Numbered from the stretch's first letter, positions 8,294 to 15,910 are shown. The stretch is 20,897 nucleotides of DNA from Pirellulales bacterium (GCA_025924495.1 JAICIG010000087.1:1-20897); one strand, 5' to 3'. Notes: generated by a model not told the origin, from the sequence alone. A program made the numbers and translations.

Positions 8294-10948
8294 ATGCTGT
8301 TCCGCGGTTTGCTGCTCGCCGGGTTGATAGTCGTTTGCGAAGCAACGAGGGCCTCCGCCGCTGAACCGGCCCCGACGACCGCCTACGTCGGCGGAAAGAT
8401 TCTGACTTCAGCCGGGCAGCCCTATGAGCCAGGCACGATCCTCGTGCAACAGGGCAAGATCGTCGAGATTGGTCCGAGCGATAAAGTAACCGTCCCCGAC
8501 GATGCCAAACGCGTCGATCTCAAAGGCAAGGTGCTCATTCCTGGGCTGGTTGACTCGCATTCTCACTTGGGCGTTTACTCGCGTCCCCAGGTCCCCGCCA
8601 ATAGCGATGGCAACGAGATGACCGGTCCGGTGCAGAGCATCGTCCGCGCGATCGACTCGATCAATCCGTTCGATCCCGGCATTCGCATGGCATTGGCGGG
8701 CGGCATCACGACGACGAACATCATGCCCGGCAGCGGCAATGTGATCGGCGGGCAAACGCTGTACGTCAAACTGCACGGCCACACGGTCGACCAGATGGTC
8801 ATCCGATCGCCGGCGGTGCTGGGCGGATTGAAAATGGCCAACGGCGAAAACCCGAAGCGCGCTTACGGCGGCCGCAAACAAGCTCCGGCGACCCGCATGA
8901 AAGTTGCCGCGCTGCAACGCAGCGAATTCCTGAAGGCTCGAGACTATCAGCGCAAGTGGGACAACTACCGCAAGAAGTTGGCCGCGGGCGAAGACGCTTC
9001 TCCGCCCGAGACCGATCTCGAGCTGGAACCGCTCGTGGAAGTGCTCGAGCGCAAACGGACCGTTCATTTTCACACGCACCGCGCCGACGATATCAGGACG
9101 GTGCTGCGATTGGCGGACGAGTTCGGCTTTGAAGTGCTCGTGCAGCACGGCACCGAGGCTTATAAGGTGGCCGATGAACTTGCCAAGCGCAATGTCGCCG
9201 TCTCGATGACCGTGCCCGACAGCCTGGGCGGCAAGGCGGAAGTAATGAACTTTCTGGAATCGACGGGCAAGCGGCTGACCGACGCCGGGGTGAAGGTGAT
9301 GGTGAACACTGACGATCCGGTTACTGAAAGTCGTTTCCTCTTGCGCACGGCCGCCATCGCCGTCCGCGGAGGACTGGATGAAGAGACGGCGCTCAAGGCG
9401 ATTACCTTGTACCCGGCGCAAGCCATGCATCTCGACGAGCGAGTTGGGTCGCTGGAAAAAGGCAAAGATGCCGATTTTGTCGTGCTGAGCGGAGCGCCGT
9501 TCAGCGTTTATACGCGGGTGCTGGAAACATATATCGATGGCCGCCGCGTCTTCAATCTCGCCGACGAAAAGGATCGGTTGTATCAGACAGGCGGATTCGC
9601 CCTGAGCGAGCCGAGCCAGGCGCCGAAAGCCATGCCGCTGGTCGAGCCACGTGCGGCGGCCGCGGCGCCGAAGACGCCAGACAAGTCGGAGTCGCCCACG
9701 CGAGACAGCAAAGAGTTCGTGGTTTTGGCCAGTCGCTTGCACACGGTCGCTAAAGATCCGATCGACGAGGGCGCCGTGCACGTCAAAGACGGCAAGATCA
9801 TTTATGCCGGACCGCAAAAGGATTTTGATCTGCCGAAAGACGTGCCGGTGCTTGTCGCTGCGTCGGTCACGCCGGGCTTGATCGATGCCCATAGTATTGT
9901 GCCGCTCAGCGGCGCCTATAACATTGCGGCCGATCAGGACGCCGACGAAGCGACCGATCCCAACCAGGCCGACCTGCGAGCGCTCGACGCTTTCAATCCT
10001 TCGGAGCCGCTGTTGCGATTCTTGCTCGAGCAGGGTATCACGGTGATTCATGCCTGTCCGGGTCGGGCCAACGCTATCAGCGGGCAGACCGGCGTGTTCC
10101 GCACGCATGGCAATACGGCCGAAGCCATGACGGTGCGCTTTCCGCAGATGATGCTTTTCAATCTCGGCGAGTCGCCCAAGGAGACGTATCCCGATAAGCG
10201 GCCCGGCACTCGAATGGGCACCGCCGCGCTGATACGCGGCGCGCTTAGCGGGGCCGCCAACTATGCGCGCAAGCGGAGTGCCGCCAAGGATGAAGCCTCT
10301 CAACCCGACCGTAACCTGAAGCACGAAGCGCTTGGCCAGGTGCTCGACCAGAAGATTCCGGCGATGTTCTGCGCTCAGCGAGCCGACGATATCGTGACCG
10401 CCTTGAGGTTGACTGACGAATTCAAATTGAAAAGCCGGCTGGCGCTGTCGGCCGAAGCTTATCTGTTGGGCGACCGGCTGGCAGCCGCTAAGCTGCCGAT
10501 TATCGTTCATCCCACCATGCAGCGCGTGGCCGAGTTGGAAACTTATCACAGCTCGCTCGCCAACGCGGCCGCATTGGCCGATCGCGGACTGCTGATCGCC
10601 ATCGCCAGCGGCGTCGAGCATTACGTCCCGAAGACTCGCGTCGCCCGCTTTGAAGCGGCCATGGCGATGGTCTATGGTCTCGGCTTCGATCGAGCGCTCA
10701 AAGCCATCACTTTGGACGCCGCCAAGATCCTGGAAATCGACGATCGCTATGGCACGCTCGAACCCGGCAAAGCCGCCGATCTGGTGCTGTACGACGGCGA
10801 CCCGTTCGAGCACGCGACCCATGTCTCGGCAGTGATCGTCGACGGGCAGTTAGTGCACGACCGCGAAGCTCAGTTGAAGCAGCCGATCGACGAACAGGCG
10901 ATGTTCTTCTTCAATAATCCCGACGTGCCTTGCTGCCTGGGTTGGTAA
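8294..10948 (+). CDS. Exported tandem amidohydrolase with an apparently inactive second domain
   Basis: An 884-residue protein: signal peptide about 1-22 (MLFRGLLLAGLIVVCEA, cleavage near ASA), first amidohydrolase domain about 29-420, a Pro/Ala/Ser linker about 438-472, second domain about 474-860. Domain 1 has the metal-site signature DSHSH (H89, H91), HFHTH near 258-262, QHGT (H285) and NTDDP (D340/D341), as in imidazolonepropionase-like amidohydrolases. Domain 2 keeps the fold and landmarks such as CxxRADDI, EAY, LKAIT and GTLEPGKAADLVLYDGDPF. It has DAHSI at 531-535, FCAQ at 692-695, Leu/Ser at 718-719 and ASGVE at 771-775 where ligands would be, so it probably cannot bind the metal site normally. 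Family members hydrolyse cyclic amides or peptides; the substrate is unknown. The ATG at 8294 has GGAG six bases upstream; an in-frame TTG at 8279 is less likely. The next gene begins right after its TAA. Confidence 0.9.
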   Translation: MLFRGLLLAGLIVVCEATRASAAEPAPTTAYVGGKILTSAGQPYEPGTILVQQGKIVEIGPSDKVTVPDDAKRVDLKGKVLIPGLVDSHSHLGVYSRPQVPANSDGNEMTGPVQSIVRAIDSINPFDPGIRMALAGGITTTNIMPGSGNVIGGQTLYVKLHGHTVDQMVIRSPAVLGGLKMANGENPKRAYGGRKQAPATRMKVAALQRSEFLKARDYQRKWDNYRKKLAAGEDASPPETDLELEPLVEVLERKRTVHFHTHRADDIRTVLRLADEFGFEVLVQHGTEAYKVADELAKRNVAVSMTVPDSLGGKAEVMNFLESTGKRLTDAGVKVMVNTDDPVTESRFLLRTAAIAVRGGLDEETALKAITLYPAQAMHLDERVGSLEKGKDADFVVLSGAPFSVYTRVLETYIDGRRVFNLADEKDRLYQTGGFALSEPSQAPKAMPLVEPRAAAAAPKTPDKSESPTRDSKEFVVLASRLHTVAKDPIDEGAVHVKDGKIIYAGPQKDFDLPKDVPVLVAASVTPGLIDAHSIVPLSGAYNIAADQDADEATDPNQADLRALDAFNPSEPLLRFLLEQGITVIHACPGRANAISGQTGVFRTHGNTAEAMTVRFPQMMLFNLGESPKETYPDKRPGTRMGTAALIRGALSGAANYARKRSAAKDEASQPDRNLKHEALGQVLDQKIPAMFCAQRADDIVTALRLTDEFKLKSRLALSAEAYLLGDRLAAAKLPIIVHPTMQRVAELETYHSSLANAAALADRGLLIAIASGVEHYVPKTRVARFEAAMAMVYGLGFDRALKAITLDAAKILEIDDRYGTLEPGKAADLVLYDGDPFEHATHVSAVIVDGQLVHDREAQLKQPIDEQAMFFFNNPDVPCCLGW

Positions 10949-11395
10949 ATGCGCGATCCTGTGCTGCAATTGGTCCTCCGCAAAACGACGCCGGAGCTGC
11001 AGCGCGAGATCCGCGATCTGTGGCAGCAGCATTCGGTTGCGGAAGACGGCCGCGACATTCCTGGCCTGTTGGCCACGCTGACTGACGACTGCGTCTACGA
11101 GCTGCGCGGCAGCAGCGAGCGGTGGACGGGCCATGCGGGCGCGGAGCAGTTTTACACGCAATTGCTCACCGCCTTTCCGGATATTAAGTTCCGCCTGACT
11201 GATATCGTCATCGGTCCGCAAGGCGTGTGCGAAGAAGCTGACGTCACGGCCACGCAAGTCGCCGATTGGCTCGGCTTTCCGGCCCGTGGACAACCTGTTG
11301 CCTTTCGCGTAGCGATTTTCTTTCCTTGGGATCTCGAGCGCAAGAAGTTCCGCGGGGAAAAGATTTACCTCGATCGCGGCGATCTCAGGCCGTAA
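10949..11395 (+). CDS. SnoaL/NTF2-like (ester-cyclase-type) domain protein
   Basis: A 148-residue protein without signal peptide or membrane segment. The pattern, an N-terminal helix (ELQREIRDLWQQHSVAEDGRD), then LLATLTDDCVYELRG, a GHAGAEQFYTQLLTAFPDIKF helix and strands with VTATQVADWLGFPARGQPVAF, is typical of SnoaL-like polyketide-cyclase or ester-cyclase members of the NTF2 cone-shaped fold. Such proteins may be enzymes or ligand-binding proteins, and nothing here identifies a substrate. The ATG follows the amidohydrolase TAA with no intervening base, so the two are almost certainly co-transcribed and perhaps translationally coupled. The ribosome site is weak (GGGTTGG within the upstream gene). 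Despite the operon link this protein looks cytosolic while its neighbour appears exported. Confidence 0.82.
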   Translation: MRDPVLQLVLRKTTPELQREIRDLWQQHSVAEDGRDIPGLLATLTDDCVYELRGSSERWTGHAGAEQFYTQLLTAFPDIKFRLTDIVIGPQGVCEEADVTATQVADWLGFPARGQPVAFRVAIFFPWDLERKKFRGEKIYLDRGDLRP

Positions 11396-11407
11396 GCCTC
11401 GTTCCCG

Positions 11408-11899
11408 TCATCGGACAACGCGGCAGTCGGGCAAGGCCCGCTTAATGCATGCGAATCCAGTCTCCGAAACGTTGGTCCAAGAGAGATCGAGCAAACGCAG
11501 CGACTTGAGCATTTCGAGTTGCTCGAGGTCGGCGTCGGAGACCTCGAGGCCTTCGAGCCGCAAGGTGCGCAGCCCGCGGAGGTGTTTTAATTCCGCGAGC
11601 CCAGCTTGGATCAATTCCGGATGCAGGTTCAATTGGCGCGAAGTGCGGAAACTCACATATTCGACGGGCTCGATGAAAACCGCCCCAAGATAGCGCTCAA
11701 GCCGCGAGTGAGTTGCCAGGGGCGGCTTCTCCGATTCTGCCGTTTGATAAAGCACGGCGCCGCCGAGCTTGTGGATTGCTTTGATCGCCTGCTGCTGCCG
11801 CCCGGCCTGACGGACGCGAATGCCGAGACCTATGCCCAGCGCCGCGACGATGAACAGTAGCGTGCTCAAACTGAATTGCAGCCCGCGTCGGAATTGCAT
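11408..11899 (-). CDS. Membrane-anchored leucine-rich-repeat protein with FSLSTLL motif
   Basis: A 163-residue protein beginning MQFRRGLQFSLSTLLFIVAA. The basic start and FSLSTLL motif lead into one hydrophobic helix (about residues 9-27), the planctomycete membrane-anchor arrangement. The C-terminal part holds leucine-rich repeats: LAELKHLRGLRTLRLEGLEV, then LEQLEMLKSLRLLDLSWTNV, then ETGFACIKRALPDC, matching bacterial LRRs with the 'LxxLxLxxTxV' turn. It probably presents a short LRR surface on one side of a membrane; ligand unknown. The ATG at 11899 has AAGGA ten bases upstream. An ATG at 11923 would add eight residues but lacks a ribosome site. It converges on the NTF2-like gene with 12 nt between stops, and the first copy of the inverted-repeat array lies just upstream of it. 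Confidence 0.75.
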   Translation of the reverse strand: MQFRRGLQFSLSTLLFIVAALGIGLGIRVRQAGRQQQAIKAIHKLGGAVLYQTAESEKPPLATHSRLERYLGAVFIEPVEYVSFRTSRQLNLHPELIQAGLAELKHLRGLRTLRLEGLEVSDADLEQLEMLKSLRLLDLSWTNVSETGFACIKRALPDCRVVR

Positions 11900-11933
11900 T
11901 TTCGCTTGGTCCTTGCCGCCCATTGGCTCGGTG

Positions 11934-11969
11934 GGCCAAGTTGGCCAAGAAGGTTGCGCGAACTTGGCC
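11934..11969 (+). repeat. Hairpin repeat copy 1
   Basis: Left arm GGCCAAGTT (11934-11942), 18-nt middle, right arm AACTTGGCC (11961-11969). The central arm pair is G-C instead of the C-G of most copies, with both sides changed so pairing is kept. The inner stem has two G-T wobbles. Confidence 0.8.
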
Positions 11970-12065
11970 GCGTTGGTCTAGCAGTCATTATATTCGCTTT
12001 GCTGATTAACATCTGGCGCCAGGGTCTTACAGGGCTCTCAGCGGGTTTCGTTGCTTGTTGCCATT

Positions 12066-12101
12066 GGCCAACTTGGCCAAGATGTTCCCGCGAAGTTGGC
12101 C
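12066..12101 (+). repeat. Hairpin repeat copy 2
   Basis: Left arm GGCCAACTT (12066-12074), 18-nt middle GGCCAAGATGTTCCCGCG, right arm AAGTTGGCC (12093-12101). Nine perfect pairs in the arms; the inner stem is partly degraded. Confidence 0.85.
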
Positions 12102-12209
12102 GCCTTAGGCGCGATAACCTCGCTTTGCTTAGGTCCTGGGGTCGCGCAGCAGGAGAAATCCAGCATCTTGGCGCCCTGCCAGGACGTTTTTATCCGGCCA
12201 TCGACGTTG

Positions 12210-12255
12210 AAGGTGGCCAACTTTGCCAAGATGGCCGCGCGAAGTTGGCCACCTT
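12210..12255 (+). repeat. Hairpin repeat copy 3 (14-bp perfect inverted repeat)
   Basis: AAGGTGGCCAACTT (12210-12223) and AAGTTGGCCACCTT (12242-12255) are perfect inverted repeats around an 18-nt middle, the longest stem in the array. The 36-nt core is 12215-12250. Confidence 0.88.
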
Positions 12256-12369
12256 CGTCTTCTTCCAGCCGCCTGTCGGTATTAGCAAGGAATCGCAAGT
12301 TCTTGGGGAGTCTGTGCCGGGGTTATAGACGGCCTGTTTCGTCAGGTTGGAAGAACTCTTGGCGAAAAC

Positions 12370-12405
12370 TCCCAATTTGGCCAAGATGGCCTCGCGAAGT
12401 TGGCC
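12370..12405 (+). repeat. Hairpin repeat copy 4
   Basis: The left arm TCCCAATTT (12370-12378) is diverged at its outer end. It pairs with AAGTTGGCC (12397-12405) over the inner seven positions, including a T-G wobble at the central arm pair. The middle GGCCAAGATGGCCTCGCG keeps the perfect inner stem. Confidence 0.78.
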
Positions 12406-12520
12406 ACCTTGGGCGCGGCGCGGACGAACGCCTTGCACTCGCTGGATGCGCCACGCGGGAACCCCAGAATTTCGAAGATCCTGTGCCAATGCACGGTCTC
12501 CGGTCGCTCGAGTCGAATTT

Positions 12521-12556
12521 GGCCAACTTGGCCAAGGTGGCCGCGCAAAGTTGGCC
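12521..12556 (+). repeat. Hairpin repeat copy 5
   Basis: GGCCAACTT (12521-12529) and AAGTTGGCC (12548-12556) pair perfectly around GGCCAAGGTGGCCGCGCA, which has a perfect inner stem. It is followed by ACCTTGG, as in copy 4. Confidence 0.87.
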
Positions 12557-12561
12557 ACCTT

Positions 12562-12897
12562 GGCACGCTCGCGGTCGGGTTATTTCCGCCCGTTCGGTAG
12601 GGAGACATATGAACCGCGGCCCAGCCATGGCAACGAAGCTTTTAAAAGCAAAGCGCCGACCTTGCCTCCCCATTGATTCTCCCGGAGCGCTGGCTTGGAC
12701 CTCACCCACCGGCCGGGGGGCGCTACTCCACATGCGCGAAAGATAAAACGGTCGCCTGGCGTCCCCTTAAACGCCCCATCCTTACCGACCGACAAACTTT
12801 CCTCACGCGGTACGATTGAATGGCCGAAATAAGGGACGACGCGCGGAAACACACGTAAACGATTCCTTATAGCATCCTATCTTACCGATCTTTCTGC
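12562..12897. other. Non-coding leader region upstream of the Mla operon
   Basis: 336 nt between the last hairpin repeat and the Mla permease. Open frames cross it on both strands but have no recognisable motifs and extend from the repeat array, so they are not called. It includes a 12-bp perfect palindrome, GCTTTTAAAAGC (12638-12649), and an AT-richer stretch just before 12898, where a promoter for the operon would be expected; no confident -10/-35 pair is seen. Confidence 0.5.
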
Positions 12898-13761
12898 ATG
12901 GCGAGTGATTCCAAACAGCCATTGATAGCCGCCAGGCCGCCCGGGGCGCTCGAGAATGGGATCGCCAATCTGGGCGACGTGATTATCCAGCGAGTGGCGG
13001 CCATCGGCGATTGGGCCATCTTCAGCCTGAGCACCTTCGCCTGGATGGTGCGCCGCCTACCGAGCCGCGGAACGCTGTTGCCGAACTTTTATCAGATTGG
13101 GGTGCTCAGTTTGCCGGTGGTGGCGCTGACCGGAACCTTCATCGGCATGGTGTTGGCCGAACAGAGCTATGCTCAGTTCCGCTTCTTTCACCTTGAGACG
13201 CGTCTGGGCGGCGTCATCAACGTGTCGCTGCTGCGAGAATTGGGGCCCGTGCTGGCCGCCACCATGTTGGCCGGACGGGTAGGCAGCGCCATGGCGGCCG
13301 AGCTGGGGACCATGCGCGTCACCGAGCAGATCGACGCCCTGGAGAGCATGGGCGCGAATCCGATTCACTACCTCGTCGTGCCGCGATTCCTGGGCTGCTT
13401 GTTCCTGATTCCTACGCTGACGATTATGGCCGACTTCATGGGCGTAATCGGCGGAGCGACATACAGCATTTACCGGCTCGGCGTCGACTCGCACCATTAT
13501 TGGTCGAACTCTCGACAGATGGTGCGCGAATTCGACTTGTTCGCCGGCGTTTTCAAAAGCCTGTTCTTCGGCGCGGCGATCTCGCTGGTGAGTTGCCACC
13601 GCGGGTTTCATTGCGACCCCGGCGCCGAAGGCGTCGGACGCGCCGCGACCAGCGCCTTCGTCTATTCCTTTGTTTTGATTCTGGTGTTAGACCTGCTGCT
13701 GGGCATCGTGCTCAACTCGATCTATTACTACTTCTGGCCGCAAGGCGCCTCAATCATTTAA
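12898..13761 (+). CDS. mlaE: MlaE-type ABC transporter permease
   Basis: The inner-membrane permease of an Mla/MCE lipid transporter, which moves phospholipids or other lipids between envelope membranes. The 287-residue protein carries the MlaE/YrbE signature: [20 protein letters not shown] (111-130), then [20 protein letters not shown] (133-152) and YLVVPR (158-163), plus [11 protein letters not shown] near 241-251. Hydrophobic segments lie at about 66-87, 163-190, 217-233 and 251-276, with an amphipathic N-terminal helix as in the family. The ATG at 12898 gives normal length; no good Shine-Dalgarno is seen. It is the first gene of a three-gene set: the ATPase gene follows after 8 nt, then the MCE protein. 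The five-copy hairpin array lies about 340 nt upstream. Confidence 0.93.
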   Translation: MASDSKQPLIAARPPGALENGIANLGDVIIQRVAAIGDWAIFSLSTFAWMVRRLPSRGTLLPNFYQIGVLSLPVVALTGTFIGMVLAEQSYAQFRFFHLETRLGGVINVSLLRELGPVLAATMLAGRVGSAMAAELGTMRVTEQIDALESMGANPIHYLVVPRFLGCLFLIPTLTIMADFMGVIGGATYSIYRLGVDSHHYWSNSRQMVREFDLFAGVFKSLFFGAAISLVSCHRGFHCDPGAEGVGRAATSAFVYSFVLILVLDLLLGIVLNSIYYYFWPQGASII

Positions 13762-13769
13762 GCCTGTCT

Positions 13770-14612
13770 ATGCCGAAGGAAGACCAGAAATCGAGCGCCG
13801 AGCAGATCCCGCTGATTGAAGCACGCGATCTCCATGTGCAGTTCGGCCGGCAACAGGTGCTGCGCGGCATCAACCTATCGGTGCCGCGGGGGCAGACTCT
13901 GGCGGTGATTGGCGAAAGCGGCTGCGGAAAAACCGTCTTGATGAAAACGATGATCGGGCTGGTCAAACCGACTCGCGGCGAAGTGCTGTTCGATGGACAG
14001 CGACTCGACCGGCTCAACGAGCAGGAACTCACGCGGCAACGGATCCGCTATGGATTCGTGTTTCAGCAGGCGGCGCTGTTCGACAGCATGACAATTGCTC
14101 AGAACGTGGCGTTTCCCTTGCGTCAACATGATCACAAGTCGGATGAAGAAGTGCGGCGGATTATTTTGCAGCGATTGGCCGAGGTCGGCTTGCCCGAGAC
14201 CGTGACCTCGAAGAAGCCGGCGGAGTTGTCGGGCGGCATGCGCAAACGCGTCGGCCTGGCGCGAGCATTGGTTCTGAATCCCGAACTCGTGTTGTACGAC
14301 GAACCGACAACGGGGCTCGATCCGATCATGAGCGACGTCATCAACGAACTGATTTTGCGAACGCGACAGAGCAACCCGGTGACGAGCATCGTCGTTACGC
14401 ACGACATGCACACGGCGCGCAAGGTGGCTGACCGAGTGGTCATGCTCTATCCCTTAGCGCGGCTGCGGCAGGATGAATCGCAGGTCCTGTTCGACGGGCC
14501 GCCCGAAGAACTGGACCATGCGGCTGATTCTCGCGTCTCGCAATTCGTCCACGGCGAGGCGGGCGAGCGTTTGATGGAGATGCGCGAAATGGCCAACGGA
14601 GCGCTCGACTAA
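13770..14612 (+). CDS. mlaF: MlaF-type ABC transporter ATP-binding protein
   Basis: The cytosolic ATPase that powers the MlaE permease. The 280-residue protein has all ABC motifs: Walker A GESGCGKT (48-55), Q-loop FQQ (98-100), signature LSGGM (153-157), Walker B LVLYDEPTTGLDP (173-185) and the H-loop histidine H211 (VVTHDM). The C-terminal extension with VSQFVHGEAGERL resembles the conserved tail of MlaF proteins. The open frame reaches back to 13500 inside the permease gene, but the ATG at 13770, 8 nt past the permease stop, gives the normal MlaF N-terminus (IEARDLHVQFG). The stop TAA overlaps the next gene's ATG by one base (TAATG), indicating translational coupling. Confidence 0.94.
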   Translation: MPKEDQKSSAEQIPLIEARDLHVQFGRQQVLRGINLSVPRGQTLAVIGESGCGKTVLMKTMIGLVKPTRGEVLFDGQRLDRLNEQELTRQRIRYGFVFQQAALFDSMTIAQNVAFPLRQHDHKSDEEVRRIILQRLAEVGLPETVTSKKPAELSGGMRKRVGLARALVLNPELVLYDEPTTGLDPIMSDVINELILRTRQSNPVTSIVVTHDMHTARKVADRVVMLYPLARLRQDESQVLFDGPPEELDHAADSRVSQFVHGEAGERLMEMREMANGALD

Positions 14613-15766
14613 TGGACGAAAGGGTGATGCAATTCCGCGTCGGCGTGATGGCGCTGGCGACGCTGCTGATCACGGCCAGTCTCGTGTTGCTCGTGGGCAA
14701 GTTGCCCTCGTTCGTGCAGGGCACTTACACCGTCTACATTAAGTTCCACGATGCGCCGGGGGTTTCGCAGGACACGCCCATTCGTAAGTTTGGCATCCGC
14801 ATCGGCCGGGTGACGCGAGTCGGGTTTGCCGACGACGAGAGCGGCGCCATCGTCACGGCCGAGATCAACAACGACGTCAAGCTCCGCAGCGACGAATACT
14901 GCCGCATCAACAACTCGCTGTTGGGCGATGCCATCCTGGAGTTCCTCGACAAGGATCCTGCGCATACGCCCGAGACCGATATCGAGCCAGGCGATGTGCT
15001 GGAAGGGACCGTGCGTTCCGATCCGTTCCAGGTGATCGCCAATCTCGAAGGCAATTTGTCGGAAGCCCTCGGGTCAGTCGGTCGCACGAGCGACGAAATC
15101 GGCGTGCTGGCTCGTCGAGTCAGCGATCTGCTGGGCAACAACGACGAGCAGTTTGCACGGATCGTGGCTAAGACGGAACAGACGATCGATCAACTGCGTG
15201 CGACCATCGCCAGCACCGACGACATCTTGCGCGATCCGGTAATGAAGGAGAACCTCAAGCGAGCCATCAACGATCTGCCCAACGTCATGATGGACGCCCG
15301 CGACGCCATCAGCAATTTGAAGACGACGCTAACCGGGGTCGATCGCAATCTGGCCAACCTGGAAGGGCTGACCAAGCCGCTCGGCGACCGCGGACCGCAA
15401 CTCGTGGCGAATATTGAAAGTTCGACCGCCAAGCTCGACAAGGTGCTGACCGACCTGGCTGATTTCAGCGAGAAATTGGAAAATCCCCAGGGTTCGCTCG
15501 GCCAGTTGCTCAACAACCCGGATGTCTACCAGCAGATCAATTCCGCGGCGACCAACATTAATCAGCTCACGAAGGATCTGAAACCGATCGTCAAGGACGT
15601 GCGCGTGTTCACGGATAAGCTGGCGCGTCATCCCGAGCAGTTGGGCGTTCGCGGGGCGATTAAGCCGGGCAATGGCTTGAAAAAGAGCCCATCTGAAGTG
15701 CAACGCATCGAGTACGGACCCGCCGAAAAGCAGCACCTGCCCTGGAATCCGTTGGGGCGCCACTAG
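14612..15766 (+). CDS. mlaD: MlaD/MCE-domain lipid-binding protein
   Basis: A membrane-anchored, periplasmic lipid-binding subunit of the Mla/MCE transporter. The 384-residue protein has one N-terminal helix (about 9-29, VMALATLLITASLVLLVGK), an MCE domain (about 38-135, with FHDAPGVSQDTPIRKFGIRI and the IGRV turn), and a long helical C-terminal region (about 140-350) with many regularly spaced hydrophobic residues. The tail is longer than in E. coli MlaD and resembles the extended MCE proteins that form tubes or needles across the periplasm, although only one MCE domain is present. It ends in a basic, Pro-rich segment. It overlaps the mlaF stop by one base, with GGAG ten bases before the ATG. 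No mlaB or mlaC homologue follows in the window. Confidence 0.92.
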   Translation: MDERVMQFRVGVMALATLLITASLVLLVGKLPSFVQGTYTVYIKFHDAPGVSQDTPIRKFGIRIGRVTRVGFADDESGAIVTAEINNDVKLRSDEYCRINNSLLGDAILEFLDKDPAHTPETDIEPGDVLEGTVRSDPFQVIANLEGNLSEALGSVGRTSDEIGVLARRVSDLLGNNDEQFARIVAKTEQTIDQLRATIASTDDILRDPVMKENLKRAINDLPNVMMDARDAISNLKTTLTGVDRNLANLEGLTKPLGDRGPQLVANIESSTAKLDKVLTDLADFSEKLENPQGSLGQLLNNPDVYQQINSAATNINQLTKDLKPIVKDVRVFTDKLARHPEQLGVRGAIKPGNGLKKSPSEVQRIEYGPAEKQHLPWNPLGRH

Positions 15767-15790
15767 CCGATGGCCGCCCGTCGGTCCGCC

Positions 15791-15910
15791 TTAGAGCTTC
15801 TGAGCGCACTTCTTGCAGCGCTTGCGCAGCGGGTTCAACTTGCACCCGCATTTGGGGCAGCGGCGGTTCTTCAACTTCATTTTCCGCGCAGTGCGGGGGC
15901 GAATGGTCAT
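15791..15910 (-). CDS. 39-residue zinc-ribbon-like micro-protein
   Basis: A very short, strongly basic protein, MTIRPRTARKMKLKNRRCPK followed by CGCKLNPLRKRCKKCAQKL. Two CxxC knuckles (CPKC and CKKC, 12 residues between) make a classic zinc-ribbon or ribosomal-protein-like zinc site, and the abundance of Lys and Arg suggests nucleic-acid binding. An inner ATG at 15880 would give only 29 residues starting MKLKNRRCPKC. The frame is open upstream to 16054, but that part shows no conserved feature. Short proteins of this look occur in planctomycete genomes; no function is known. Its stop lies 24 nt beyond mlaD's stop, so it converges on the Mla operon. Confidence 0.6.
   Translation of the reverse strand: MTIRPRTARKMKLKNRRCPKCGCKLNPLRKRCKKCAQKL

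Larger units (their letters stand above)
11934..12561 (+). repeat. Array of five spaced hairpin-forming repeats, unit about 130-155 bp
   Basis: Five copies of one 36-nt element, all in the same orientation, with core starts at 11934, 12066, 12215, 12370 and 12521 (periods 132, 149, 155 and 151). Each core is a 9-nt arm, an 18-nt middle and the complementary 9-nt arm. The arm consensus is GGCCAACTT...AAGTTGGCC and the middle is close to GGCCAAGATGGCCGCGCG, which can form an inner stem GGCCA/TGGCC. Right flanks are similar (often ACCTTGG). The spacers (96-119 nt) are partly alike, for example CCAG-AT-TT...CCTG..CCA...TCCGG...TCGA..GAA in the second and fourth, so the true unit is probably the whole ~150 bp. 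No coding signal is convincing here. Function unknown; structured RNA, a BIME-like element or a protein-binding array are possibilities. Confidence 0.85.

Noticed and set aside
8408..10822. 804-codon minus-strand frame opposite the amidohydrolase
   Set aside because: It is antisense to a clearly recognised enzyme and shows no domain of its own; long antisense frames are expected at this GC content.
11934..12561. CRISPR array
   Set aside because: Spacers of 96-119 nt are too long and partly similar to one another, repeats vary at several positions, and no cas gene is present.
11934..12561. Integron cassette array (attC sites)
   Set aside because: The GGCCAAC...GTTGGCC arms resemble attC core boxes but do not fit RYYYAAC/GTTRRRY. 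The segments between them carry no cassette genes and no integrase is present.
12638..12649. GCTTTTAAAAGC palindrome as an operator
   Set aside because: A single 12-bp palindrome about 250 nt before the operon, with no second site or known regulator to support it.
12051..12746. 231-codon plus-strand frame across the repeat array
   Set aside because: It contains translated repeats (rich in SWPP and LAKVA-like strings) with no domain, and similar frames occur on the minus strand. It is best explained by stop-poor GC-rich repeat sequence.
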